From NCBI RefSeq assembly GCF_018881965.1, contig NZ_JACVPI010000001.1, positions 1,122,018 through 1,186,017 on the forward strand: a stretch of 64,000 nt of DNA, in the 5' to 3' direction. Position numbers and translations under genes: made by a program. This document shows positions 8,589-16,906 of the stretch, one piece after another. The notes below the pieces were generated by a model. The model saw nothing but the letters and a program-made list of their open reading frames with translations, did no database searches and was not told where the DNA came from. Positions within the stretch are counted from its first letter, which is position 1; each line of letters opens with the position of its first letter. The DNA comes from Polynucleobacter sp. JS-Polo-80-F4. GTDB lineage: Bacteria > Pseudomonadota > Gammaproteobacteria > Burkholderiales > Burkholderiaceae.

Positions 8589-9176
8589 ATGATCATGGGC
8601 GATATTGGCGAAAAAAAACTAAGTAACGAAGAAGGTAGATGGATTAATCTACGTTTAATCAAAGAATCTGATGCTTCGATTACGTTAAAATGGCGCCTGA
8701 AGGATAGGGCTAGATTTTTAAATTCTGGCTCATCCACTGAGAAAGAGCAAGCAGATTGGATTAAATCTAGACCTTCAACTGAGTTTAATTACATTATTGA
8801 GCTTAAGACTGGCGCACCTGTTGGCATGCTTTCGTTAATTGATGTTGATACTAAAAATCTTCATGCTCAGACGGCACGTTTTTTAATTGGCGAGGAAGAT
8901 TTAGTTAAGGGAATTCCTGTCGCTGTTGAGGCCATGAAGCTTTTATATCAGGTCGCTTTTGATAGGCTCAAATTAAAGCGCTTATACGGAACAGTCGCTT
9001 CTAAAAATAAGTTAATGATTAAGTGGCAAAAATATCTAGGCATGAAAGAAGAGGGTGTTCTTCGTCAACATTATTTCATTAATAATGAATGGCAGGATGC
9101 CATAGCTCTAGGCCTCCTTGATGGTGAATACTTCGAGGAAGCTTTACCCAAAATGAACAGATTGATTAACGCATAA
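8589..9176 (+). CDS. GNAT-family N-acyltransferase (RimL-like)
   Basis: A 195-residue GNAT acyltransferase. The fold is visible as IIELKTGAPVGMLSL (beta-4 region), FLIGEEDLVKGIPVAVEAMKLLYQVAF (the acyl-CoA or phosphopantetheine-binding region), and RLYGTVASKNKLMIKWQKYLGMKEEGVLRQ, the conserved C-terminal segment of RimL/PseH-type enzymes. Enzymes of this type acylate amino groups of nucleotide sugars as well as proteins. It stands at the head of an acyl carrier protein and synthase module, with 3-aminosugar genes downstream. It is therefore the natural candidate to transfer the acyl group to the sugar amine. ATG codons at 8589 and 8595 are both possible starts. Confidence 0.88.
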   Translation: MIMGDIGEKKLSNEEGRWINLRLIKESDASITLKWRLKDRARFLNSGSSTEKEQADWIKSRPSTEFNYIIELKTGAPVGMLSLIDVDTKNLHAQTARFLIGEEDLVKGIPVAVEAMKLLYQVAFDRLKLKRLYGTVASKNKLMIKWQKYLGMKEEGVLRQHYFINNEWQDAIALGLLDGEYFEEALPKMNRLINA

Positions 9177-9197
9177 AAATATTACTACGGATAGAAA

Positions 9198-9500
9198 ATG
9201 ATTCAAGAAACAGCAGTTTTAGAAGTGATCTTTAAGGCGCTCAATAATTTGAATGATGAGTTGGAGGATGGCGATAAATTTGGAGTAAATGAAAACACTT
9301 GTTTATTTGGCGCGGAAGCAGAATTAGATTCTTTGTCTTTGGTATCAGTCATTGTTGACGTTGAGGGAGATATTTCTGATTTGCTAGGCCACTCCATTAG
9401 CCTTACCGATGATCGTGCGATGAGTCAGGAAATTTCGCCCTTCTCCAACGTTAAATCTTTGCTCGCCTACATTATGGTTTTGGCCGCAGAGGGTGCATGA
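9198..9500 (+). CDS. Acyl carrier protein (first of two)
   Basis: A 100-residue acidic carrier protein. The phosphopantetheine attachment motif is LDSLSLV with the modified serine at residue 45, followed by the acidic helix (VIVDVEGDI) that docks partner enzymes. It is about 20 residues longer than housekeeping AcpP and differs strongly from the second carrier at 14873, so the two probably serve different steps, for example starter loading and chain extension or delivery. Its stop overlaps the start of the following reductase (ATGA), indicating coupled translation. A phosphopantetheinyl transferase is not in the window. Confidence 0.85.
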   Translation: MIQETAVLEVIFKALNNLNDELEDGDKFGVNENTCLFGAEAELDSLSLVSVIVDVEGDISDLLGHSISLTDDRAMSQEISPFSNVKSLLAYIMVLAAEGA

Positions 9501-10216
9501 TGAATGCAAAAATATATCAGGATAAAGTTGTATTGGTTACCGGCAGTAGGCGCGGCGTAGGAAAAGCAATTGCTGAGCATTTTTTATTAAATGGCGCTAC
9601 GGTTTTAGGGTTTGCGCGCCAGGAGGCAACAATTAAGCATCCTCAGTACCATCATTTTATGGTAGATGTTGGTGATCCAGATTCTGTTGTGCGTGGATTT
9701 GCAGCTTTAAAAAAAGTCACAGACTCTATACAAATTGTTGTTAACAATGCAGCAGTTTTAACTTCTCAGTACTCAATGATCATGCCGCCTGCGGCTGCCC
9801 AAGCTATGGTCAATGTAAATTTAATGGGCCCCTTCATGGTTTCTAGGGAGGCGGCTAAGCTTATGAGAAAGCGTAAATGGGGTCGGATTATTAATATTGG
9901 TTCGATGGCCGCTAGTTTGGAGCCCATTGGAGATTCTATGTACGCAGCCTGTAAAGCTGGTTTAAGCACATTAGCGAATGTGATGGCCAAAGAGTTTGCG
10001 TCGATGAATGTAACTTGCAACACACTTGGTATTAATGCGATCGAGAGCGATATGCTCTCGCAATTACCAAGAGATAAAATTGAAGAAATTATTTCCAGTC
10101 TACCTATCGCAAGATTTTCAGTCTCAGACGATATATTAAATGTTATTGATTTTTATGCTGCGGAGCGCAGCTCTTCGATTACTGCGCAAACAGTCTTTTT
10201 GGGCGGCGTAAATTAG
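9497..10216 (+). CDS. Short-chain dehydrogenase/reductase (FabG-like)
   Basis: A 239-residue classical SDR reductase. The cofactor motif TGSRRGVG is at residues 15-22; the arginines after the first glycine favour NADPH. NNAA follows near residue 84, then the catalytic set INIGSMAAS with YAACKAG (Ser, Tyr and Lys). It ends with AQTVFLGG, which matches the conserved end of FabG-type 3-ketoacyl-ACP reductases. In this module it probably reduces a 3-ketoacyl chain on one of the carriers to a 3-hydroxyacyl group. It is coupled to the ACP gene upstream and abuts the metallo-hydrolase (TAG then ATG). Confidence 0.88.
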   Translation: MMNAKIYQDKVVLVTGSRRGVGKAIAEHFLLNGATVLGFARQEATIKHPQYHHFMVDVGDPDSVVRGFAALKKVTDSIQIVVNNAAVLTSQYSMIMPPAAAQAMVNVNLMGPFMVSREAAKLMRKRKWGRIINIGSMAASLEPIGDSMYAACKAGLSTLANVMAKEFASMNVTCNTLGINAIESDMLSQLPRDKIEEIISSLPIARFSVSDDILNVIDFYAAERSSSITAQTVFLGGVN

Positions 10217-10888
10217 ATGGCTGAATTGGTGGGAGATTGGGGTGGTGGTGAGGTTTGGCGTATTACCAGTGGCTCCTTTCCATCCAATTCTTATATTTGT
10301 TTAAATCGAGAGGCTGGTGGAGCGCTATTGGTAGATGGCGGTCTTGATCCAATTGCTATTGATGCAGTTATTAAAGAGTTGGGCGTAATTCCATCATTAG
10401 TTTGCTGTACTCATGGTCATTTTGATCATGCAGGTAGTGCGGAATATTTTCAGATTAAGTATGGCGCTTCGGTTTTTATGCACAAGGCGGATGTGAAGAC
10501 ATATAAGATGTCTAATTTTCTTTTAATGGCCTTTGGATTTAGTGAGCGCATTAAGTTTGCTTCAATTACGCAGACTAGCGATGAAGAGCGGATATGTATA
10601 GGTGGTTTTGATGTCACATTTATTCCAACGCCTGGGCATACTCCTGGTTCTTGCTTGCTTTCTTTAGGGAATGCATTGTTTACTGGTGATACTCTTTATG
10701 CTCAAGGGGTGGGCTTATCAGATCTACCTGGAGAGAAGCCTGAATTACTTAAAAAGAGTATTTTAAGTGTTTGGGACGCATTAACATCAAACCTATGGAT
10801 TTTTCCAGGGCACGGCAAGGCGATTGAGGGGGATAGGTTAAAGCGCGAAAATGCGGATCTTCTAAGATTTTTGGGTTTAATTACATGA
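10217..10888 (+). CDS. Metallo-beta-lactamase-fold hydrolase
   Basis: A 223-residue metallo-hydrolase. The zinc motif CTHGHFDH near residue 71 is intact, followed by PTPGHTPGS (second histidine), FTGDTLYA (bridging aspartate) and WIFPGHG (final histidine), so both metal sites look complete. Proteins of this glyoxalase-II-like group hydrolyse thioesters or related bonds, and some act as thioesterases beside polyketide enzymes. Here it may release or proofread acyl groups on the carriers. It starts immediately after the reductase stop and overlaps the KAS III gene by 4 nt. Confidence 0.86.
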   Translation: MAELVGDWGGGEVWRITSGSFPSNSYICLNREAGGALLVDGGLDPIAIDAVIKELGVIPSLVCCTHGHFDHAGSAEYFQIKYGASVFMHKADVKTYKMSNFLLMAFGFSERIKFASITQTSDEERICIGGFDVTFIPTPGHTPGSCLLSLGNALFTGDTLYAQGVGLSDLPGEKPELLKKSILSVWDALTSNLWIFPGHGKAIEGDRLKRENADLLRFLGLIT

Positions 10889-11922
10889 CGATATTAAATA
10901 ATCAATTGGGTACAGGGGTATGTGTTGCTGGGGTTGGGCACCATTTACCGGATCGATTTGAAGATAATGATGAGCTCTGTGAAAAATTGACAGTTGATCC
11001 CTCATGGATTTTAGAAAAAACGGGTATTAAAAGACGTTATTTAGCCGGGCCTGAAGATACGGCTACTGGCTTTGCAACTTTGGCGGCAGAAAAGGCGTTA
11101 AAAGATGCTGGCGTGACGCCGGATCAAATTGATTTGATTATTGTTTGCACTTTTTCAGGGGATTACATATTCCCACCGGTTTCCGCTAAGGTTCAGTCAA
11201 ATTTAGCTGCAAAAAATGCGCAAATATTTGATGTGCAGGCTAATTGTTGTGGTTTTGTGACTGGGCTTACTGTTGCATCCGACAGGATGAAGGTCGACTC
11301 TGAGGTACGCAATGCCTTGGTTATCGGCGTGGAGATGAATTCTCGTTATATTGATCGCTCCGATGTGAATACATCTATTTATATGAGTGATGGGGCTAGC
11401 GCAGTTGTTTTAACAAAGGCTCCTCAGGCAGAGGGAATCTTAGCATCCTATTTTTTTACTGATAGCTCAAATTATGAGGCTGTCAGAATGCGCGGAGGGG
11501 GCTCTAGTTTTCGTTCGCAGGAAACGCCATTTGACTCAGCTGCAGATTTTATGGAGATGAATGGAATTGCGACCTGGAAGCAGGCTATTACCCATTTGCC
11601 CAAAGTCATTCGAAAAGCGTGTGAGAAAAGTCAAATTACTTTGACTGATGTTGATTTTTTAATTTTTCATCAAGCAAATCTTAATATGATTGAATACGTT
11701 GTTCGTAAATTAGGTTTTGATATGAGTAAAACCTATACCAATGTTCAGGAAATTGGAAATACAGGTTCCGCTTCAGTTGGCATTGCTTTAAGCGAATGCG
11801 TTTCTAAATCCTTAATAAAGGATGGGCAAATTGTTGTAATGGCGGCTGTAGGTGCTGGATTTAATTTTGGGGCTTCCGTATGGCGCTGGCACACCCCAAA
11901 AATTGGAGTGGAAAATGTTTAA
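10885..11922 (+). CDS. 3-oxoacyl-ACP synthase III-like (FabH/KAS III fold)
   Basis: A 345-residue ketosynthase of the KAS III family, with the Cys-His-Asn triad visible. Cys121 lies in NCCGF, His262 in FHQANLNM, and Asn292 in GNTGSASVG. The N-terminal half contains the usual WILEKTGIKRRY segment. KAS III enzymes condense a short acyl starter (often acetyl-CoA) with malonyl-ACP; relatives in tetronate pathways instead join a glyceryl-ACP to a ketoacyl chain. The gene sits between a metallo-hydrolase (4-nt overlap) and the MaoC-SDR fusion (8-nt overlap). It therefore probably builds the short carbon chain that the neighbouring reductases modify. Confidence 0.9.
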   Translation: MTILNNQLGTGVCVAGVGHHLPDRFEDNDELCEKLTVDPSWILEKTGIKRRYLAGPEDTATGFATLAAEKALKDAGVTPDQIDLIIVCTFSGDYIFPPVSAKVQSNLAAKNAQIFDVQANCCGFVTGLTVASDRMKVDSEVRNALVIGVEMNSRYIDRSDVNTSIYMSDGASAVVLTKAPQAEGILASYFFTDSSNYEAVRMRGGGSSFRSQETPFDSAADFMEMNGIATWKQAITHLPKVIRKACEKSQITLTDVDFLIFHQANLNMIEYVVRKLGFDMSKTYTNVQEIGNTGSASVGIALSECVSKSLIKDGQIVVMAAVGAGFNFGASVWRWHTPKIGVENV

Positions 11923-13105
11923 AGACTTTTCGGAAATTCAGGTTGGCGACAGCGAATCAATAAGCAAAACAATTACCGAATCCGATGTCCGAAGGTTTGT
12001 GGAAATGACTGGGGATGACAACCCATTACATGTAGATGCAGCATATGCTGAATCTACAGCGTTTAAAGATATCGTAGTTCATGGAATGCTTGGTGCCTCC
12101 TATATTTCAACCGTAATTGGTACCAGACTGCCGGGCACTGGCGCGCTTTGGGTGTCTCAAAATTTTGATTTTTTGCTTCCAGTAAGGCTTGGTGATGAAT
12201 TATCAATATCATGTACAGTCCTCAAGAAGTTTGAGCGCGAGAGGCTGTTGGAATTAGAGACCAAAATTGTTAATCAACATCAGCAAACAGTTTTGACGGG
12301 CACCGGGAAGGTTAAGGTTCTTTCCCCCTCACTGCCTAAGGAAATTGCTGAGGAAAAATCTGCCCTTCGCGTGGCGGTGGTTACTGGTGGATCGGGCGGG
12401 ATTGGTAAGGCTATTTCGCTACGTCTAGCTAACGACGGATTTGCTGTGGTGATTGCGTATCGTGGTAGGGTGGATCGCGCCAATACGGTAGTTAAGGAAA
12501 TTTACTCAAATAATGGCAAAGCTATTGCCGTATGTGCAGATATTTCCACAAAAGAAGGCGTGGAATTGCTGTACAAATCAGCAGTTAAAGAATTCGGTGG
12601 TGTAAGTGTGCTGGTAAATAATGCATCCTCCGCAATTAATCCAAAGTCTTTCGAGTTGATGGACTGGGAAGATGTTCAAAATCAATTAAATACTCAACTT
12701 AAAGGTAGTTTTCTGCTCTGCCAATCCTGTATTCCTAAAATGATCGAGAGGGGGTGGGGAAGAATAGTCAATATTACCTCTCAGGTTGTTGAGGGTGAGC
12801 CAACTTCCGGCTGGACCTCTTACGCTATTGCAAAAGCAAGTTTAGCCAAATTTTCTAGTTATCTAGCGGCTCACTTAGGCTCAAATGGAATTACTGTAAA
12901 CTGCGTATCCCCTGGAATGAGTGAGACCGGATTAATTGGAAGTATTTCTGAGAAAGTGCAATTAATGATTGCGCGTCAGACTCCGACCCGAAGATTAACA
13001 AAACCCGAGGATGTAGCAGCGGCCGTTGCCTATCTTGTTTCAAGTGATGCATCTCAAGTTACTGGGCAAACAATTTTAGTTAATGGTGGGATTGTGACCT
13101 CATGA
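11915..13105 (+). CDS. MaoC-like dehydratase fused to SDR reductase
   Basis: A two-domain protein of 396 residues. Residues 1-140 form a MaoC/hot-dog R-specific enoyl hydratase, with the hydratase motif GDDNPLH at 33-39 followed by VVHGMLG. From about residue 150 a complete SDR follows: TGGSGGIG at 157-164, NNAS, then NITSQVVE with YAIAKAS, and a FabG-like end GQTILVNGG. The chosen start is the ATG at 11915, preceded by GGAG; the frame opens further upstream but only inside the KAS III gene. The fusion couples reduction and reversible dehydration on one chain. It overlaps the FkbH-like gene by 4 nt. Confidence 0.9.
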   Translation: MFKDFSEIQVGDSESISKTITESDVRRFVEMTGDDNPLHVDAAYAESTAFKDIVVHGMLGASYISTVIGTRLPGTGALWVSQNFDFLLPVRLGDELSISCTVLKKFERERLLELETKIVNQHQQTVLTGTGKVKVLSPSLPKEIAEEKSALRVAVVTGGSGGIGKAISLRLANDGFAVVIAYRGRVDRANTVVKEIYSNNGKAIAVCADISTKEGVELLYKSAVKEFGGVSVLVNNASSAINPKSFELMDWEDVQNQLNTQLKGSFLLCQSCIPKMIERGWGRIVNITSQVVEGEPTSGWTSYAIAKASLAKFSSYLAAHLGSNGITVNCVSPGMSETGLIGSISEKVQLMIARQTPTRRLTKPEDVAAAVAYLVSSDASQVTGQTILVNGGIVTS

Positions 13106-14883
13106 GTACTCAAGACAATAATGCGATTAAACTTTTGGAAAACGCAAGCTCCTTAAGCGAGCTTATGAGGGCGGTTGATGCGCTTGAAAAAAATGACATC
13201 TCAAGGGAGTTAAATTGGGGGATTTCATCATCGGTTACGGTGAGTCAATTTGGATTGTATTTGCGTAAATACGGGCTTCTGTCAAATACCAAGATAAATG
13301 TTTTATATGGTAACTATGATGATCCGCTCGGAGATATCGATTTATTCTTAAAAAATAAGGTTGATCATGCGATTCTTCTACCATTTTTTGATAATTTAAT
13401 GCCTTCTTTTGAGGCTCAGCTTGTATGTATTTCAGAGGACCTGATTGCATCCAAGGAGGCAGAATTGAGGAGTCGATATAGGCTTGCCTTGCAAAAGGGT
13501 GAGTCGATGAAGGAGATATTTTTAGGCACACTTCATTCAATGAGCCCTCTTATTGATTTTTCTGGCAACGATGTTTCTAGAGTCATTTTAAATCGATTTA
13601 ATTTGGCCCTCAGGGAGGAATCGAGACAATTTCCCAATGTCAGAATTATTGATGCTGAAGACATTCTGGGCTTTATTGGGTATCAGCGAGCATTTGATAG
13701 TCGTTTTTACTTTCGAAGTAAAGCGCCTTATACATCGGCATTTTTTGATGAGTTGGCGAAAAGAATATCCCTAGCAACCCGTGGATTTGGATCTCATTTT
13801 TATAAAGCGCTAATTTTAGATTGTGATAATACCTTGTGGGGAGGTGTTATTGGCGAAGATCTATTGTCAGGAATTGGGCTGGATAAGCATGATTACCCCG
13901 GAAATATCTTTTGGAAAATTCAAAATGAGATCCTAGCCTTAGAAAAAAGTGGTGTTTTACTTTGCTTATGCTCTAAAAATAATCTTGCAGATGTGAATGA
14001 GGTCTTAGAAAAGCATCCTAGCATGGTGATCCGAGAAGATCATATAGCCGTAAAAAAAGTAAACTGGGAAGATAAAGCTTCCAATATTAGATCCTTGGCC
14101 CAAGAATTGAATATTGGGCTGGATAGTATGGTCTTTCTGGATGATTCATCTTTTGAGTGCGAGGCTGTTCGTCAACAACTGCCGATGGTAAAAACTTTTC
14201 AGGTTCCAAAAAATCTCCCGGACTATCCGGGTTTGTTTTCTGAAATCAAGAAATTATTCTTAGCTGGTGGGGTTACTGAAGAAAGTAAGTCGAAAACGCA
14301 ACAGTATCGGCAGCGATCTGAAGCGGAAGCGCTCAAGGCTCAGTTTGAAAATCAAGATGAGTATTTAGCTTCCTTGGGTTTAAAGGTTGAATTGAGTCTC
14401 AATTTGCGCTCTAGCATTTCACGAATTAGCGAGCTTTCAATGAAGTCAAATCAATTTAATCTAACGACAACTCGCTACAGTGAGGCTGAAATTTTATCTA
14501 TGATGGACCACGATAATTTTGCAGTTTACTCATTAGTTGTTTCAGATAAGTTCGGTAATGCTGGATTAACTGGGGTGGTAATTGTTAAATATGAGGGCGA
14601 TAAAGCTGTAGTGGATAATTTTTATATGAGTTGCCGTGTAATTGGCCGTGGAGTTGAAATGGTAATTTGGCATCAAATTATTGCTAATGCTATTAATAGG
14701 GGATATACACAGCTTTATGCTAAGTATCTAAACTCTGATAAAAATTCACTTGTAAATGACTTTTATGATCGTCTGGGCCTTTCGGTTGTAGATCAATTTG
14801 ATACTGGTAGGGAATATAGTATTTCTCTAACGGATTTTTCCCCTCCACCAACTTCATGGATTACCACTAAATATGTTGAATGA
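13102..14883 (+). CDS. FkbH-like HAD-IIIC enzyme (acyl-ACP loading)
   Basis: A 593-residue FkbH-like protein. The N-terminal 230 residues match the usual FkbH N-terminal domain. The HAD domain starts with LILDCDNTLWGG (nucleophiles Asp240 and Asp242) and continues with CSKNN and FLDDSSFE. The last 190 residues form a GNAT-like domain (SRISELSMKSNQFNLTT is diagnostic). Family members dephosphorylate 1,3-bisphosphoglycerate and load the glyceryl group on a carrier protein. The gene overlaps an ACP gene by 11 nt, the arrangement of glyceryl-ACP systems. The HAD motifs are intact, so it is probably active. The actual acyl group is inferred. Confidence 0.88.
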   Translation: MSTQDNNAIKLLENASSLSELMRAVDALEKNDISRELNWGISSSVTVSQFGLYLRKYGLLSNTKINVLYGNYDDPLGDIDLFLKNKVDHAILLPFFDNLMPSFEAQLVCISEDLIASKEAELRSRYRLALQKGESMKEIFLGTLHSMSPLIDFSGNDVSRVILNRFNLALREESRQFPNVRIIDAEDILGFIGYQRAFDSRFYFRSKAPYTSAFFDELAKRISLATRGFGSHFYKALILDCDNTLWGGVIGEDLLSGIGLDKHDYPGNIFWKIQNEILALEKSGVLLCLCSKNNLADVNEVLEKHPSMVIREDHIAVKKVNWEDKASNIRSLAQELNIGLDSMVFLDDSSFECEAVRQQLPMVKTFQVPKNLPDYPGLFSEIKKLFLAGGVTEESKSKTQQYRQRSEAEALKAQFENQDEYLASLGLKVELSLNLRSSISRISELSMKSNQFNLTTTRYSEAEILSMMDHDNFAVYSLVVSDKFGNAGLTGVVIVKYEGDKAVVDNFYMSCRVIGRGVEMVIWHQIIANAINRGYTQLYAKYLNSDKNSLVNDFYDRLGLSVVDQFDTGREYSISLTDFSPPPTSWITTKYVE

Positions 14884-15115
14884 AAATAAATTAAAGCAAG
14901 TAATGGCAGTAGTGTTGAAAGTTGACCCTTCATCGATCAACGAAGCATCTAGTATGGATAATATAAAAACTTGGGATTCCTTGGGGCACATGAATCTCAT
15001 CCTTGCCCTCGAAGATGAATTTAAAATCACCATTCCAGATGAGGATGCCGGAAATATTAGCTCTTATAGGCTAATTAAAGTTGTGCTCGGAGAATTATTG
15101 GATGGAGTAGCTTGA
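14873..15115 (+). CDS. Acyl carrier protein (second of two)
   Basis: An 80-residue carrier protein of the usual ACP length. The attachment motif WDSLGHMNL places the phosphopantetheine on Ser36, followed by the acidic ALEDEFKITIPDED helix. The WDSLGH form is common in carriers that partner FkbH-like enzymes. The gene starts 11 nt inside the FkbH-like gene, which supports a functional pair. It is 4 nt upstream of an AMP-forming ligase, so it could also be charged by that enzyme. Confidence 0.88.
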   Translation: MLNENKLKQVMAVVLKVDPSSINEASSMDNIKTWDSLGHMNLILALEDEFKITIPDEDAGNISSYRLIKVVLGELLDGVA

Positions 15116-15119
15116 TTTT

Positions 15120-16457
15120 ATGCAATGGCTAATAGATCGCTTTAAAGAGGCCCAAGATAAAACCGCATTCATCCACGAAGGCAGGCATGTAAGCTATGGT
15201 CAAGTGGTCGAAAAAGTTGATAATTTTGAGAAAATATTTTTTGAGCTTGGAGTACAGCAAGGCCACACAGTGGTTTTGGTTGGGGATTACTCGCCAGAAG
15301 TTTTTTGCGCTATTTTAGCCTTGGCTCTTTGTGGTGGAATTGTTATACCGTTAACTACAAATTCAGTTATAGAGGAATCAACCGTTTTAGAGATCTCCGG
15401 GTGCGATTGGTATGTCAAATTTGATCTTAATGGTGAAGCTTTTATTTCGGATAAAAGGGGGGTAAAGAGTGGTAACCAGCTACTTGAGGAATTTATTCAA
15501 AAAAAATCTCCAGGTTTGGTTCTTTTTTCATCCGGATCTACTGGAAAGCCCAAGGGGATCTTGCATGATTTTGTCCGGATAGCGGAAAAATTTAGAACTA
15601 AGCGTCCGCCTGTTATCGCCATCCCATTTTTAATGATTGATCATTTTGGTGGGATTAATACCATTTTGGCCATTACCTCAGGACTCGGTACAGTGGTTAC
15701 GGTTTCTGATCGCTCCGTCGCTAAAATTTGCGAAGCAATATCAACTTTTAAAGTTGAATTATTGCCTGCTACACCATCCTTCCTGAATCTTCTTATCGCA
15801 TCAAAGATGTATGAGAATTTTGATCTTTCGTCTTTAAAGCGAATTACTTATGGGACTGAGGTTATGCCACAATCAACGCTTGATCGAATGCATCAGACTT
15901 TCCCACAAGTTAAGCTGCTCCAAACTTATGGACTCTCAGAGGTTGGTGTTCTACATTCGCAGTCTAGAGGTGATGGCTCCACTTGGGTGAGGGTGGGCGG
16001 AGATGGCTTTCAGACAAGAGTAATTAATGGGATTCTCTGGATTAAATCTTCGTATGCGATGATCGGTTATTTGAATGCGCCTTCTGATTTTGACGAAGAT
16101 GGTTGGTTTAATACCCACGATCAAGTTGAGGTAGATGGAGACTATTTCAGGATATTGGGGCGCGAGACGGATTTAATCAACATTGGCGGTCAAAAAGTTT
16201 ACCCTGCAGAAATCGAAAGCGTTATTCTTGAATTGGAAAATATTGAAGATGTTGCAATTTTCGGTGAAAAACATGCACTTCTCGGGCAGATTGTTGTTGC
16301 AAAAGTTCTTTTGCAATCCACTGAGTCTGTAGAGAGTGTAAAGAAGAGAATCAGGGCAGCATGCATCGCAAAGCTCAATGCATTTAAGATTCCATCAAAG
16401 GTCATTCTGGTAGATGCTCAGTTGCACAATGCAAGGCAAAAGAAAATCCGTAGATAG
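15120..16457 (+). CDS. AMP-forming acyl-CoA/acyl-ACP ligase
   Basis: A 445-residue member of the adenylate-forming (ANL) superfamily that activates a carboxylic acid with ATP and passes it to CoA or a carrier thiol. Visible core motifs are LFSSGSTGKPKG (phosphate loop), LLQTYGLSEVG (A5), DGWFNTHDQ (A7) and GRETDLINIGGQKVYPAEIE (hinge and A8). The end QKKIRR carries the A10 lysine region. It is shorter than typical acyl-CoA synthetases, mainly in the N-terminal part. With a carrier gene only 4 nt upstream it probably loads a free acid onto the module. It is the last gene of the tightly coupled block; the next gene is 33 nt away. Confidence 0.88.
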   Translation: MQWLIDRFKEAQDKTAFIHEGRHVSYGQVVEKVDNFEKIFFELGVQQGHTVVLVGDYSPEVFCAILALALCGGIVIPLTTNSVIEESTVLEISGCDWYVKFDLNGEAFISDKRGVKSGNQLLEEFIQKKSPGLVLFSSGSTGKPKGILHDFVRIAEKFRTKRPPVIAIPFLMIDHFGGINTILAITSGLGTVVTVSDRSVAKICEAISTFKVELLPATPSFLNLLIASKMYENFDLSSLKRITYGTEVMPQSTLDRMHQTFPQVKLLQTYGLSEVGVLHSQSRGDGSTWVRVGGDGFQTRVINGILWIKSSYAMIGYLNAPSDFDEDGWFNTHDQVEVDGDYFRILGRETDLINIGGQKVYPAEIESVILELENIEDVAIFGEKHALLGQIVVAKVLLQSTESVESVKKRIRAACIAKLNAFKIPSKVILVDAQLHNARQKKIRR

Positions 16458-16490
16458 CAATTGAATTAAAAATTCTTTTTAGGTAGAGAT

Positions 16491-16904
16491 ATGTCAATAG
16501 ATGACTGTAGAATTATTGAGTTACCAAAAATTACAGACCTGCGTGGCAATTTGTCTGTAATTGAAGGCGGGGTACAAATCCCATTTGATATTAAAAGAGT
16601 CTATTATTTATATGATGTTCCAGGAGGTTCCTCGCGTGCAGGTCATGGACATAAAGAGCTACAGCAATTAATAGTTGCCATGTCGGGTAGTTTTGATGTG
16701 ATCGTTGATGATGGGTTTAAAAGAAGAAAATTTCAACTCAATAGGTCATATTTTGGACTATATATTCCCAAGGGCATGTGGAGGGAGGTAGAAAATTTTT
16801 CATCAGGTGGAGTTTGTTTGGTTCTTGCTTCCACTATTTATGATCCACTTGATTATTTTCATGATTACGAAGATTTCAGGGATTTTGTTCGCTCAGGGAA
16901 ATAA
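16491..16904 (+). CDS. fdtA: dTDP-4-oxo-6-deoxyglucose 3,4-ketoisomerase (FdtA-like)
   Basis: A 137-residue cupin of the FdtA/WxcM family, which isomerises dTDP-4-keto-6-deoxyglucose to the 3-keto form on the way to dTDP-3-amino-3,6-dideoxyhexoses. The diagnostic GHGHKELQQ with paired histidines 52 and 54 is present, as is the [10 protein letters not shown] segment near residue 97. Start and length fit the family. It lies 2 nt before the matching aminotransferase gene. Whether the product is a galacto (Fuc3N) or gluco (Qui3N) sugar depends on stereochemistry that cannot be read by eye. Confidence 0.9.
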   Translation: MSIDDCRIIELPKITDLRGNLSVIEGGVQIPFDIKRVYYLYDVPGGSSRAGHGHKELQQLIVAMSGSFDVIVDDGFKRRKFQLNRSYFGLYIPKGMWREVENFSSGGVCLVLASTIYDPLDYFHDYEDFRDFVRSGK

Positions 16905-16906
16905 TT

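Noticed and set aside
11852-11914. 21-residue upstream extension of the MaoC-SDR protein
   Set aside because: It reads the KAS III gene end in another frame. The ATG at 11915 has GGAG and gives the normal MaoC start.
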